Source: JABDIP01 sp965212545 (GTDB lineage Bacteria; Pseudomonadota; Alphaproteobacteria; DSM-16000; Inquilinaceae). Taken from it: a DNA stretch of 64,000 bases. Under the pieces are notes generated by a model. The model was not told the DNA's origin. It saw only the letters and a program-made list of their open reading frames with translations, and did not search any database. The position numbers and the translations under genes were made by a program. Shown in pieces: positions 1 through 9,253 of this stretch (positions are counted from its first letter, which is position 1; each line of letters opens with the position of its first letter). The stretch spans positions 1 through 64,000 of the forward strand of contig CBDBVB010000002.1 of NCBI GenBank assembly GCA_965212545.1, written 5' to 3'.

Positions 1-408
1 GACCGGGCATTTCTCCATTAGCGATTTTAGCCGCTCCGCCAGCGACGATTTGCCGCCGCCGACCGGGCCCAGCAGGTACAGGATCTGCTTGCGCTCCTCC
101 AGTCCCTGGGCGGCGTGGCGGAAGAAACCGACGATCCGCTCGATCGTCTCCTCCATGCCGTAGAAATCGTCGAAGGCCGGATAGACCTTGATCGTCCGGT
201 TCATGAAGATCCGGCCGTGCCGGGTATCCTTGGAGGTGTCGACCAGCTCCGGCTCGCCGATCGCGGCGACCATGCGCTCCGCGGCGCTGGAATAGCGCAT
301 CGGATCGTCCCGGCAGCCTTCCAGGAAGTCCTTCAAGGACATCTCGGATTGCTTGTTTTGGTCATAGGTCTCGGAAAAGAGACCAAAAACATCCTCATTC
401 GACGCCAT
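1..408 (-). CDS. prkA: PrkA-family serine protein kinase, N-terminal part (runs off window)
   Basis: The first 136 residues of a PrkA/YeaG-type kinase are present; the remainder lies before base 1. The P-loop GPVGGGKSS sits at residues 114-122, preceded by QILYLL. The N-terminal AAA-like block has the family phrases AAERMVAAIGEPELVDT and PAFDDFYGMEETIE. The ATG at 408 is supported by a GAGGA ribosome site about seven bases upstream. In other bacteria PrkA is a soluble stress or starvation kinase, usually followed by yeaH and spoVR; those would lie outside the window. Family assignment is secure from sequence; the role here is inferred. Confidence 0.93.
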   Translation of the reverse strand, partial: MASNEDVFGLFSETYDQNKQSEMSLKDFLEGCRDDPMRYSSAAERMVAAIGEPELVDTSKDTRHGRIFMNRTIKVYPAFDDFYGMEETIERIVGFFRHAAQGLEERKQILYLLGPVGGGKSSLAERLKSLMEKCPV

Positions 409-1058
409 GTCTTTTCCTCACCATCAGCGGTCCCTACTACTCATGATCTGTATCGGCACAAGGCCGAAATCCAATCACAACTTGTGGCCGCCGCCATTTG
501 CCGAACAGGGGTGTCGGCATGGGGCGCCGCGCCGGTACAAGGCACGGCAATTCGATTGCGACGGTATCTACCTGATGGATCCAGTGCCGCGCGGTTCCGG
601 CATCGCTTCGTGCCGGTTGGCCGAGGTCACGCACGATCCCAGCATAAGGACCAGATGCGGCAACCATGGGGCGCGAATGTGACATGCAGCGGCACCCGTT
701 CGCGGTGCGCCTTACAGCCGGTCCGGCCTCCCCGTCGGGTAGTCGGAAGCAACTGTCGGGGCGCGTTGTTAACCAGTCTACGAACCAACAAATCTCGAAT
801 TCGTTAACAAATCCGCATTGCTGACGATTGTGATCTCCGGGTGTGGCGATTGAATGGCCGAAGCCGCCGGAATCCCGTGCGTCCAAGGGATTCTGGCATC
901 AAGACCCTGCTCGGCCATGGTGCCGATGTGGCGAATCGCAGGCCTCAGGGCACAACTTTGCGTAACGATTTCAGGCGAGCTATTGGGGGTGCCGGCGGCA
1001 ATTCGTTAACCCGGTCTTCGCCGAATCATGGCGATTCGCCGGATTGCCGGCGAGGCTT
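409..1058. other. Intergenic region between prkA and the MmyB-type regulator
   Basis: No convincing gene is seen in about 650 bases. Open frames on both strands lack family features, a ribosome site and normal codon usage. The region must hold the prkA promoter (minus strand) near its left end. A short palindrome CACAA-C-TTGTG lies at 476-486. Several GTTAAC sequences occur between about 770 and 1010. None is strong enough to call a site. Confidence 0.5.
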
Positions 1059-1079
1059 CCATTACCTCTCAGGTAATGG
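1059..1079. promoter_or_regulatory. Perfect palindrome, candidate operator of the adjacent MmyB-type regulator
   Basis: Arms CCATTACCT (1059-1067) and AGGTAATGG (1071-1079) are exact reverse complements separated by CTC. The palindrome ends 32 bases before the ATG of the helix-turn-helix regulator at 1112, where an autoregulatory operator would sit. The symmetry is read directly; binding by that regulator is inference. Confidence 0.6.
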
Positions 1080-1111
1080 CGTAGGTCCCGGACGCCGACT
1101 AGGATTGGCCC

Positions 1112-1959
1112 ATGCAAACCGTCTCGACCATCGATCGCGCCACGCCCACGGCCGGATACGGCGCCATGCTGCAACAATGGCGCCGACGTCGCGCTCTCAG
1201 CCAGCTCAACCTCTCGCTGGATGCCGGTGTCTCCCAGCGCCATCTCAGCTTTCTGGAATCCGGCCGATCCAGGCCCAGCCGCGAGATGGTGCTGATGCTC
1301 GCCGGCGCGCTGGACCTGCCTCTGCGGGACCGCAATGCGATGCTGGCGGCGGCCGGGTTCGCGCCGATGTTCCGCGAGGAAGGGCTGGCCGGGCTGGAGG
1401 CCGAGCCGGTCCGACGCGCGCTCGATTTCATGTTGGGCCAACAGGAGCCGTTTCCCGGAATCGTCATCGACGGTCATTGGAACCTGCTGATGGCCAATCG
1501 CTGCAGCCGGCCGGATGCTGGCCGAGTTCCTCGATCTGGAGGCGTTCGCGGCGGCCCATTGCGGCGGCGGTCCGCCGAATATCCTGAAGCTCACAATCCA
1601 TCCGGACGGGTTGCGCCCCTGGATCGTCAACTGGCCGGATCTTGCCGGGGCGCTGTGGGCCCGCGTCAGGCGGGAGGCCGCGGCCGGGGCGCCGGACCCG
1701 GCGCTGCTGGCCCTGGTGGAGGAGGTCGAAGCCATGGCGCCGAAGACGGACAGGCTTCCGGACACGCCGATGGCCGGTCCGCCGTCGCCGATCCTGCCGC
1801 TGGTGCTGCGCCGCGGCGATCTGACGCTGGCCTGGTTCTCGACCATCGCAACGCTGGGCACCGCGATGGATGCGGAGCTGGAGGAGCTTGCGGATCGAAT
1901 TGTTCTTCCCGGCCGACGACGCGACCGAGCGCTACGCCCGTCATTCGCCGTCAACGTAA
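1112..1959 (+). CDS. XRE-family regulator with MmyB-like ligand domain (two frame breaks in this sequence)
   Basis: The N-terminus is a Cro/CI helix-turn-helix (residues about 17-70, with LSLDAGVSQRHLSFLESGRS). It is followed by the MmyB-like domain typical of proteobacterial XRE regulators that bind a small ligand (PGIVIDGHWNLLMANR, LRPWIVNWPDLA, STIATLGTAMDAELEEL, LRIELFFPADDATERYARH). The protein is continuous only if read across two +1 breaks, near 1500 (after LLMANR) and near 1889 (an extra T in the LEEL/LRIEL junction). It ends at TAA 1957-1959, about 282 residues, normal for the family. An AGGA lies upstream of the ATG. The palindrome at 1059-1079 is its likely operator. Relatives often control a nearby oxidoreductase; none is adjacent here. 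Confidence 0.82.
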
Positions 1960-2012
1960 CGCATCGGCGGTTCTTCCTTTGGGCACTGCCGCGCGATGCT
2001 ATATCTGTGTCC

Positions 2013-4302
2013 ATGAGCAGTTCTTCCTGGACGCCCGATCCGCTGGACGATCCGTCGGCCGGGCCCGACGATGCGGCGCCCGGTGCGCCGGCGCGGCCAG
2101 CCGCCTATCTGGACGGCCTGAATCCGGAGCAGCGCGCCGCGGTCGAGGCGCTGGACGGGCCGGTGCTGGTGCTGGCCGGGGCCGGCACCGGCAAGACACG
2201 GGTGCTGACCACAAGGCTGGCGCATCTGCTGTCCACCGGGCGGGCCTGGCCCAGCCAGGTGCTCGCCGTCACCTTCACCAACAAGGCGGCGCGCGAGATG
2301 AAGGACCGGGTCTCGGCCCTGACCGGCGCGCCGGTCGAGGGCTGGTGGCTCGGCACCTTCCACGCCATGGCGGCACGGCTGCTGCGGCGTCATGCAGAAC
2401 TGGTCGGCCTGAAGAGCAATTTCACGATCCTCGACACCGACGACCAGATCCGCCTGATCAAGCAGCTGCTGGAGGCGGAGAAGGTCGATTCCAAGCGCTG
2501 GCCGGCGCGGCTGGTGCTCGGCGTGATCGAGCGCTGGAAGGACAAGGGGCTGACCCCGGACCGGCTGAAGCCCCAGGATGCCGGCGACATCGCCGGTGGT
2601 CGGGTGATCGATCTCTATCGCGCTCTATCAGGAGCGCCTGCGCACCCTCAACGCCTGCGATTTCGGCGATCTGCTGCTGCACAACCTGGCGATCCTGCAG
2701 GACAATCCGGACGTGCTGGCCGACTACCACCGGCGCTTCCGCTATATCCTGGTCGACGAATACCAGGACACCAACGTCGCCCAGTATCTCTGGCTCAGGC
2801 TGCTGGCCCAGGGCCATAAGAACATCTGCTGCGTCGGCGACGACGACCAGTCGATCTATGGCTGGCGGGGCGCGGAGGTCGGCAACATCCTGCGCTTCGA
2901 GACCGATTTTCCCGGCGCCAAGGTCGTCCGGCTGGAGCGCAACTACCGCTCGACCGACCGCATCCTGGGCGCCGCGTCGGGGCTGATCGCGCAGAATCGC
3001 GGCCGTCTGGGCAAGACGCTGTTCACCGAAACCGCCGGCGGCGACCACGTCGTCGTTCGCAATGTCTGGGATGGCGAGGAGGAGGCGCGCTGGGTCTGCG
3101 ACGAGATCGAAACCCTGCAGCGCAAGAAGATCCGGCTGTCGCAGATCGCCATCCTGGTCCGCGCCGGATTCCAGATGCGCGAATTCGAGGAACGGCTGAT
3201 CACGCTCGGTATCCCCTATCGGGTGGTCGGCGGGCCGCGCTTCTACGAGCGCATGGAGATCCGCGACGCCCTGGCCTATCTCAGGGTGATTGCCCAGCCG
3301 GATGACGATCTGGCCTTCGAGCGGATCGCCAACACGCCGCGCCGCGGGCTGGGGGCGGCGACCCTGAAGACGCTGCACCAGGTGTCGCGGGCGGCCAGGG
3401 TGCCGTTGACCGAGGCCGCGCTGCGGCTGATCGAAACCGACGACATTCCCGCCAGGGCGCGCAATTCCCTGCGCGCGCTGATGGGCGATTTCGCCCGCTG
3501 GCGCGACATGGTGGGGCGCACACCGCACCCGGAACTGGCCGGCATGGTGCTGGACGAATCCGGCTACACCGCCATGTGGCAGGCCGACAAATCGGCCGAT
3601 GCGCCGGGCCGGCTGGAGAACCTGAAAGAGCTGGTCGCGGCCATGGAGGAGTTCGAGAACCTCCAGGGTTTTCTGGAGCATGTCAGCCTGGTGATGGAGA
3701 ATACCGAGAACCCGGGCGGCGACATGGCCAATCTGATGACTCTGCATTCGGCCAAGGGGCTGGAATTCGAGCAGGTCTTCCTGCCCGGCTGGGAGGAAGG
3801 CCTGTTCCCGCACCAGCGCGCGCTGGAGGAATCCGGCATCGCCGGACTGGAAGAGGAGCGGCGGCTGGCCTATGTCGGCATCACCCGCGCCAAGCACAAG
3901 GTCCATGTCAGCGCCGCCGCCAACCGCCGCATCCACGGGCTGTGGCAGGCCGCCCTGCCGTCGCGGTTCCTCGAGGAACTGCCGGATGAGCACGTCGATC
4001 AGCAGAGCGATCCCGGACTGGGACTGCGCGAGACCACGCCCGGCTTCGCCTTCCAGGCGCCGCGCCAGTCTGGATTCTTGGCCCGCTCTGCGCCGAAAAC
4101 ACTGGAAGGCGTCGCTTATGAAGTCGCCGAACGGCCACGCCCGGCCAAATCCTTCAGTGCCGGCGACCGCGTTTTCCACCAGAAGTTCGGCTACGGCAAA
4201 GTCAAATCCGCCGACAATGACAAGCTGACGATCGACTTCGAGCACGCCGGCGAAAAGAAGGTCATGGACAGCTTCGTCGTCCCGGCCGACCAGGCGGGCT
4301 AG
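2013..4302 (+). CDS. uvrD: UvrD/PcrA-type ATP-dependent DNA helicase (one frame break in this sequence)
   Basis: Superfamily 1A 3'-5' DNA helicase for nucleotide-excision and mismatch repair. Motifs appear in order: Q motif LNPEQRAAV, Walker A AGAGTGKT (residues 55-62), TFTNKAAREM, Walker B ILVDEYQDTN, GDDDQSIYGWRGA, RLERNYRST, LMTLHSAKGLEFEQVF and RRLAYVGITRAK. The C-terminus has the PcrA-type Tudor-like tail (FGYGKVKSADNDKLTIDFEH). The frame changes by +1 near 2623, between DLYRA and YQERLRTLNACDFGDLLL, consistent with one inserted base. The reconstructed length of about 763 residues fits the family. The ATG at 2013 has no strong ribosome site, so the start is less certain. The stop is two bases before prmA. 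Confidence 0.9.
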
Positions 4303-4303
4303 C

Positions 4304-5227
4304 GTGGCCGACAACGCCGTTTGGCGGGTTTCCCTTGAAGTGCCCGCGCCGGCCGCCGGGGCTTTCGAGCGGCTGTTGGCCCAATCGTTTGCCACCGTTT
4401 CGGTGTTCGGCGCGGATGACGAACCGCTGCGGCAGGTCGAGGGCTTCGGTGAGCAGGCGCCCGACCCCGTGGCGCTATCCCTGGCATTGGCCATACTCGG
4501 GCGGTCGCTCGGCATCGACGAACCTGAACCGACGGTCGAGGCCATTCCGTCGACCGATTGGCTGGCGGCGACCTACAAGGCTTTCCCGCCGATCCGGATC
4601 GGGCGGTTCCACATTCACGGATCCCACGACCGCGCGCAGGTGCCGACCGGCGCCATCGGGTTGTGCATCGATGCGGCGACGGCATTTGGGACCGGCGAAC
4701 ATGAGACCACATCGGGCTGCCTGATCGCCTTGCAGAGACTCGCCAAGCAGCGGCGATTCCGGCGCGTATTGGATATGGGCTGCGGCAGCGGCATTCTGGC
4801 CATTGCCGCGGCGCGGCTATGGCATGCGCCAGTGCTGGCGGTCGACGTCGATCCGGAAGCTGTGCGGGTAGCGCGGATCAGCGCCCGGGCCAACCAGGTC
4901 GGCCGTTGGGTGACCGCGGTCGCGGCCGACGGCTATGCCGACCGACGGGTCGCGAAGGCCGGCCCCTTTGATCTGATCGTCGCCAACATCCTGGCGCGGC
5001 CGCTGGTCGAGATGGCAAAGGACCTGGCGGCCAATCTGGCGCCGGGTGGAGTGGCGGTTCTGGCCGGCCTGCTGACCCGTCAACAGGCGCAGGTGCTGGC
5101 GGCCCATCGCGTGCAGGGTCTCGCGCTGGTCGAACGACTGCAGGTCGGCGATTGGCCGACTTTGGTGGTCGGCAAGAAGGCTGTGTCGGAGTCCGGTTCG
5201 CCCAGCGAAACCCGGTTCGCACCATGA
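4304..5227 (+). CDS. prmA: Ribosomal protein L11 methyltransferase
   Basis: SAM-dependent methyltransferase that trimethylates ribosomal protein L11 in the cytoplasm. The PrmA signature FGTGEHETT is at residues 128-136, the SAM-binding motif DMGCGSG at 157-163, and the acidic motif AVDVDPEA and the NILARPL motif follow. The N-terminal substrate domain is present, and the total of 307 residues is normal. The start is GTG at 4304, one base after the uvrD stop, suggesting cotranscription. The end overlaps the next ATG (ATGA). Confidence 0.95.
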   Translation: MADNAVWRVSLEVPAPAAGAFERLLAQSFATVSVFGADDEPLRQVEGFGEQAPDPVALSLALAILGRSLGIDEPEPTVEAIPSTDWLAATYKAFPPIRIGRFHIHGSHDRAQVPTGAIGLCIDAATAFGTGEHETTSGCLIALQRLAKQRRFRRVLDMGCGSGILAIAAARLWHAPVLAVDVDPEAVRVARISARANQVGRWVTAVAADGYADRRVAKAGPFDLIVANILARPLVEMAKDLAANLAPGGVAVLAGLLTRQQAQVLAAHRVQGLALVERLQVGDWPTLVVGKKAVSESGSPSETRFAP

Positions 5228-5730
5228 GGCCGATCAATATCGTCGACGTCGAGGCCAGCGGTTTGCATCCGGACTCGTACCCGATCGAAATTGCCGTGCT
5301 CGTCGATGGGCGAATGCACTCCTGGCTGATCGCTCCGGAGCCGGGATGGACCTATTGGAGCATGACCGCGGAGAGCCTGCATGGGATCGGTCGGCAGGAA
5401 TTGATCGACACGGGCAGCGATGCCGGGCGGGTAGCCAGCGAACTGAATGATGTGCTCGAGGGCAGCGATGGTTTGCTGTACAGCGACGCGGCGCCCTGGG
5501 ACTTTGGATGGATCAGGACTTTGTACAACTCCGTAGGGTCGACAGAGAATTTCCATGTTCTTCAGATCGAGGATCTGTTGTCCGAGACCCAGCGCGCGGC
5601 CTTCCTGGAGATCTCCGAAACGCTGGCTGCGTCTGGAGACTACCGGCATCATCGCGCCGAGCCCGACGTCCGGATGATCCATGAGGCCTATTGCCGTGCG
5701 CTCAAACTGGATGGCGCGGCATCGAGATAG
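5224..5730 (+). CDS. DnaQ-like 3'-5' exonuclease domain protein
   Basis: A single-domain DEDD exonuclease of 168 residues. The Exo I acidic pair is in INIVDVEASG (D8, E10), the middle motif in LLYSDAAPWDFGWI, and a C-terminal HRAEPDVRMIHEAY carries the His and Asp expected of the DEDDh type. No polymerase or UvrC-like domain is attached. Start ATG 5224 overlaps the prmA stop by four bases, so it probably sits in the uvrD-prmA unit. Nucleic-acid substrate cannot be told; a role in DNA or RNA trimming is inference. Confidence 0.78.
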   Translation: MRPINIVDVEASGLHPDSYPIEIAVLVDGRMHSWLIAPEPGWTYWSMTAESLHGIGRQELIDTGSDAGRVASELNDVLEGSDGLLYSDAAPWDFGWIRTLYNSVGSTENFHVLQIEDLLSETQRAAFLEISETLAASGDYRHHRAEPDVRMIHEAYCRALKLDGAASR

Positions 5731-5834
5731 GTTGCCGGGCTTCGGGTGCATCCTTGCGCGGTGCGGCCACGCGACCCCGACCGCGGCGGAATTGCCGAAG
5801 GGTCGGGGAGGCTATGGCGGCCCTGTTACTGTCG

Positions 5835-6119
5835 TCAGGCGAAGCGCCTGTCGCCGCGGTCGTCGCTGTTCGCGGGTGACGGGATCGCGCCGCCGGACTG
5901 CAGCGACTGGAAGCTGCACGGCCCCTGCAGGACGACGGTCTCGATCAGGCCGCGGGTCAGCCCGATATCCTCGAGTTGTTGATCGGAGAGCCTCGACAGC
6001 TGGATAAAGGTTGCGCGCTGGCTGCGCGACCGGCGGCCCAGGCCAAGGATTCTCAAGAAACGATGCACGACCAGGTCGAAAGACTGGCCGATGCGCGGAA
6101 GAACGGCTGTGTTGCTCAT
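5835..6119 (-). CDS. DUF1127 (YjiS-like) small protein
   Basis: A 94-residue basic protein with the DUF1127 core LSRLSDQQLEDIGLTRGLIE at about residues 41-60. DUF1127 proteins are abundant in alphaproteobacteria and the small ones act in RNA turnover and phosphate or carbon metabolism; this one is longer than the 40-50 residue type. The start is taken at the ATG at 6119 (MSNTAVLPRIG). It is transcribed divergently from the peptidase gene and convergently with the exonuclease gene. Confidence 0.82.
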   Translation of the reverse strand: MSNTAVLPRIGQSFDLVVHRFLRILGLGRRSRSQRATFIQLSRLSDQQLEDIGLTRGLIETVVLQGPCSFQSLQSGGAIPSPANSDDRGDRRFA

Positions 6120-6440
6120 GTCAAACATCCATAAAGGTCCAATTACCGTCACCAGGTACCGCAGCGTTGCCAAGAGACGAGCCCATCAGGGGCCCTGGCA
6201 CGCTACGGCTCCGGCGCTGCTTATGCTGCAATGCAATATCACTCAGCTTCTTAATATTTTGTGACTTTTCATATGGTTAACATCTGCAATACTGCATTGC
6301 GGTACGTTCATTTCAGCATGCGATCTGGCAAGGTATTTGCAGGCCAGGCCCACCCGGCCGTGAGCCGTTGGTTCGGAGCCGATTCCCCGTGAGAGGAGAA
6401 TGCGCTAGCCTCTCAATCGGCCATTGGGAGGCATGAACCG
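6120..6440. promoter_or_regulatory. AT-rich divergent promoter region between the DUF1127 gene and the M24 peptidase
   Basis: No gene is seen. The region is clearly more AT-rich than its surroundings around 6230-6300. It holds ATGGTTAA at 6273-6280 (reverse complement TTAACCAT, a CtrA-like half-site) and an inverted repeat GCAAT-N5-ATTGC at 6286-6300. Promoters for both flanking genes must lie here; the individual sites are inference. Confidence 0.45.
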
Positions 6441-8470
6441 GTGACGCATTCCACCATCGACGACGCGGCATTGGCCGCCCTGATCGACGATGCCGGGCTC
6501 GGCATGACGCCGGCCGAGTTGCTCGATCTTCTGAGCGGGATCAACGCCGCGCCTGAACCACCGGACGCCGATGCCTGGCTGGCGCTAGTGGCGCCGGATG
6601 CGGGACCTGAGCTGGCCGACCGGTTGCGATCGGCCAAATCGGCCATTGCCGGAATTGCCGATCAGCACGGACCGTCCGCTGCCCGGCCGGGTTCCAGCCT
6701 TGCGGGAGCGGCTGGCGGCGCTGAAACTGGACGGATTCGTCATTCCGCGCGCTGATGCCCATCAGGGCGAGAACGTGCCGGCCGCCGCCGAGCGGCTGGC
6801 CTGGTTGACCGGCTTCACCGGGTCGGCGGGCCTGGCGATCGTGCTGCGCGACCGCGCCGCAATGTTCGTCGACGGACGCTATACGCTTCAGGCCGCAAAC
6901 CAGGTCGACGGGGCGGTGTTCGAACACAAGCATCTGATCGACGATCCGCACGCCGACTGGCTGGCGGCCAACCTGCCGGCCGGCGCCCGGCTCGGATTCG
7001 ATCCCTGGCTCCATACGGTCGATTGGGTCTCGCGCGTCGCAGCGGCACTGGAGAGGGTCGGCGCGGAACTGGTGCCCGTCGAGGACAACCCGCTCGATGC
7101 GGTGTGGATCGACCAGCCGCCTCTGCCTCTGGCGGCGGTGGTGCCCCATGATGAGGCCTATGCGGGCCGGAGTTCGGAGGACAAACGCGTCGCGCTTGGC
7201 GCTCAGTTGAACAAGGATGGCGTCGACGCCGCGGTGATATCGGCGCCCGATGCGATTGCCTGGCTTCTCAACATCCGTGGCGGCGACGTTCCGCGCACAC
7301 CGCTGCCCTTGTCATTCGCGCTTCTGCGCGCCGACGGCCAGGTCGACCTGTTCATCGACCGACGCAAGCTGGCGCTGGGTCTGGAGCGCCATCTCGGCAA
7401 TCAGGTCGCGGTGCAGCCGCCGGACGGCCTGGGGCTGGCGCTGGATGCCCTGGGCAAGGACGGGCGCACCGTGCGCATCGACAAGGCGACCGCCGGCGCC
7501 TGGATCGACGCCAGGCTGCGTGCCGCCGGCGCGACCGTGCGGCAGGAGATCGACGTCTGTGCGTTGCCCAAGGCGCGCAAGAACGACGGTGAGATTTCCG
7601 GCTGTCTGGCGGCGCATGGCCGCGACGGTGCGGCAGTGGCGCGGTTTCTGGCCTGGCTGGACCGGGTTGCGCCCGGCGGCGGCATCAGCGAGATCGAGGC
7701 GGCGGAACGGCTGCATTCATTGCGGGCCGAGCAGCCGCTCTATCGTGACGACAGCTTCGATACGATCACCGGCGCCGGGCCGAACGGCGCCATTGTCCAC
7801 TACCGGGTCAGCGATGACAGCAACAGGCTGCTCGATCCGGGCTCGCTGTACCTCGTGGACAGCGGTGCGCAATATCTGGACGGCACCACCGACATCACTC
7901 GAACGGTTGCGGTCGGCACGCCCAACGACGAAATGCGGCGGTGTTTCACCCTGGTCCTGAAAGGCCATATCGCGCTGGCCTGCCGCACGCTTCCCGAGGG
8001 GCACCACGGGGTCGCAGCTCGATGTGCTTGCACGGCAGTTCCTGTGGGCTGCCGGCCTGGATTACGACCATGGCACCGGGCACGGCGTCGGCAGCTATCT
8101 CGGCGTCCATGAAGGGCCGGCGCGGATCTCCAAGATGCCGAACACGGTGGCGCTGGAACCGGGCATGATCCTGTCCAACGAGCCGGGCTACTACCGCACC
8201 GACGCCTATGGCATCCGCATCGAAAATCTGGTGCTGGTCCGCTCCTGCGACGACCTGCCCGATGCCGAGCGGCCGATGCTGGAATTCGAAACCCTGACCC
8301 TGGCCCCGATTGACCTCGCGCTGGTCGAGCCGGAGCTGATGACGGCCGCGGAGATCGCCTGGCTGGACGCTTATCACGCCAGGGTGCGGGATGCGATCGG
8401 CCCGCAGCTCGATGGCGAGGCCGTGGACTGGCTGGTTTCGGCGACCCGTCCGATCGGCAGCTTGGGATAA
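6441..8470 (+). CDS. pepP: Aminopeptidase P-type M24B metallopeptidase (frame breaks in this sequence)
   Basis: Xaa-Pro aminopeptidase of the long, creatinase-fold type. The region LDGFVIPRADAHQGE through ERLAWLTGFTGSAG is the standard N-terminal domain. The C-terminal pita-bread domain keeps the metal and catalytic residues in IVHYRVSDD, LVDSGAQYLDGTTDITRT, GTGHGVGSYLGVHEGP, LSNEPGYY and GIRIENLVLV. Two +1 breaks are needed: one at about 6640-6700 before VPALRERLAA, and one near 8000 where GAGGGGCACC appears to carry one extra G. The start is GTG 6441 with GGGAGG upstream; the ATG at 6432 meets a stop after three codons. Reconstructed length is about 676 residues. The first 80 residues match no motif I know. 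Confidence 0.86.
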
Positions 8471-8506
8471 GCCGTCGACCCGCGGCGCACCGATCGATAG
8501 CGGATC

Positions 8507-9123
8507 CTAGAACAGACCGCGGCGGCGGCTGGTCTCGAAGTGGAACGCATGCACGCCGATCAACATGTCGACATCCTTGCCGTTGCGAGCCAGCGGGAAG
8601 TAGACCCGCTGGTAGCCGACATGCTCGCGTCCGGCCAATGAGACCGACAGGTCGCCAAATCCGGGCTGGCGGTGCTCGACGATTCGGTCATCTGGGCGGC
8701 GATGGCGTCGCCGCACTGGGTAACGTGGCTTTCGTCGATATACTCGCCGGTCAGATCACGACCCATACCCTCGGTGCAGGTGGTTCCGACCAGCCGAAAG
8801 CGTAGCCGCAGGGCGTCGCCGTCCCGCTCGACATCGACGAAGGTGATGACAGATAGCAGGCCCGGGATATCGGTCGGATCGATATGCTGCCGACCGGGCA
8901 GCGACCCTTCAGGCGCCCGCGAGACCAGATAATCATTGAGCTGCCGAAAGCGCGGATGGCAGTCGATGAAATCGGGCGCGCTTGCGGCCAGGGCGGCGAT
9001 GACTCCGCCACCTTCATGACCACAGGCCGATTGCCCCCGCGCGGCAGGCGCGGCCAAAAGATCCGCGACGGTCAAATGATCCATCAGTTCCCAACCCTGC
9101 AGTCTGAAAGCTAGTGACTGCAA
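8507..9123 (-). CDS. PAS_5-domain protein (frame break in this sequence)
   Basis: The segment FIDCHPRFRQLNDYL, GRQHIDPTDIPGLLSVITFVD, LRFRLVGT and GRDLTGEYIDE is the PAS_5 fold common in Rhodospirillales, where it occurs as a stand-alone sensory or unknown protein. Near 8690 the frame shifts (one base lost or two gained), after which GFGDLSVSLAGREH, YFPLARNGKDVDMLIGV completes the domain, ending at TAG 8507-8509. Reconstructed length is about 205 residues. The start may be ATG 9123 or ATG 9084; neither has a strong ribosome site. No output domain is attached, so its ligand and partner are unknown. Confidence 0.72.
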
Positions 9124-9253
9124 GCTACTGGGCTCTCACTAATGGCGAGTTAAAGTAACGCCGAGGCCGAGATTCACACTTTTGTGATAGTCTTTGCAAA
9201 TACTTCATTTATGAAGAATGAGAACAAAATTTTCTGGGTAGAGTTCTGCCGGT

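Noticed and set aside
437..886. Open frame on the minus strand, 149 codons, upstream of the MmyB-type regulator
   Set aside because: No family motif, poor codon usage for this genome and no ribosome site; the region looks intergenic.
2458..4545. Long open frame antisense to uvrD, 695 codons
   Set aside because: High-GC third-position bias keeps antisense frames open; the plus strand carries all helicase motifs.
5836..5850. CAGGCG-AAG-CGCCTG hairpin at the end of the DUF1127 gene
   Set aside because: It lies inside coding sequence and lacks a T tract, so it is not a convincing terminator.
9203..9216. CTTCAT-TT-ATGAAG and nearby TCACA-N4-TGTGA dyads between ligA and the PAS_5 gene
   Set aside because: Short stems in an AT-rich gap; the second has the opposite polarity to a CRP site. 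Chance cannot be excluded.
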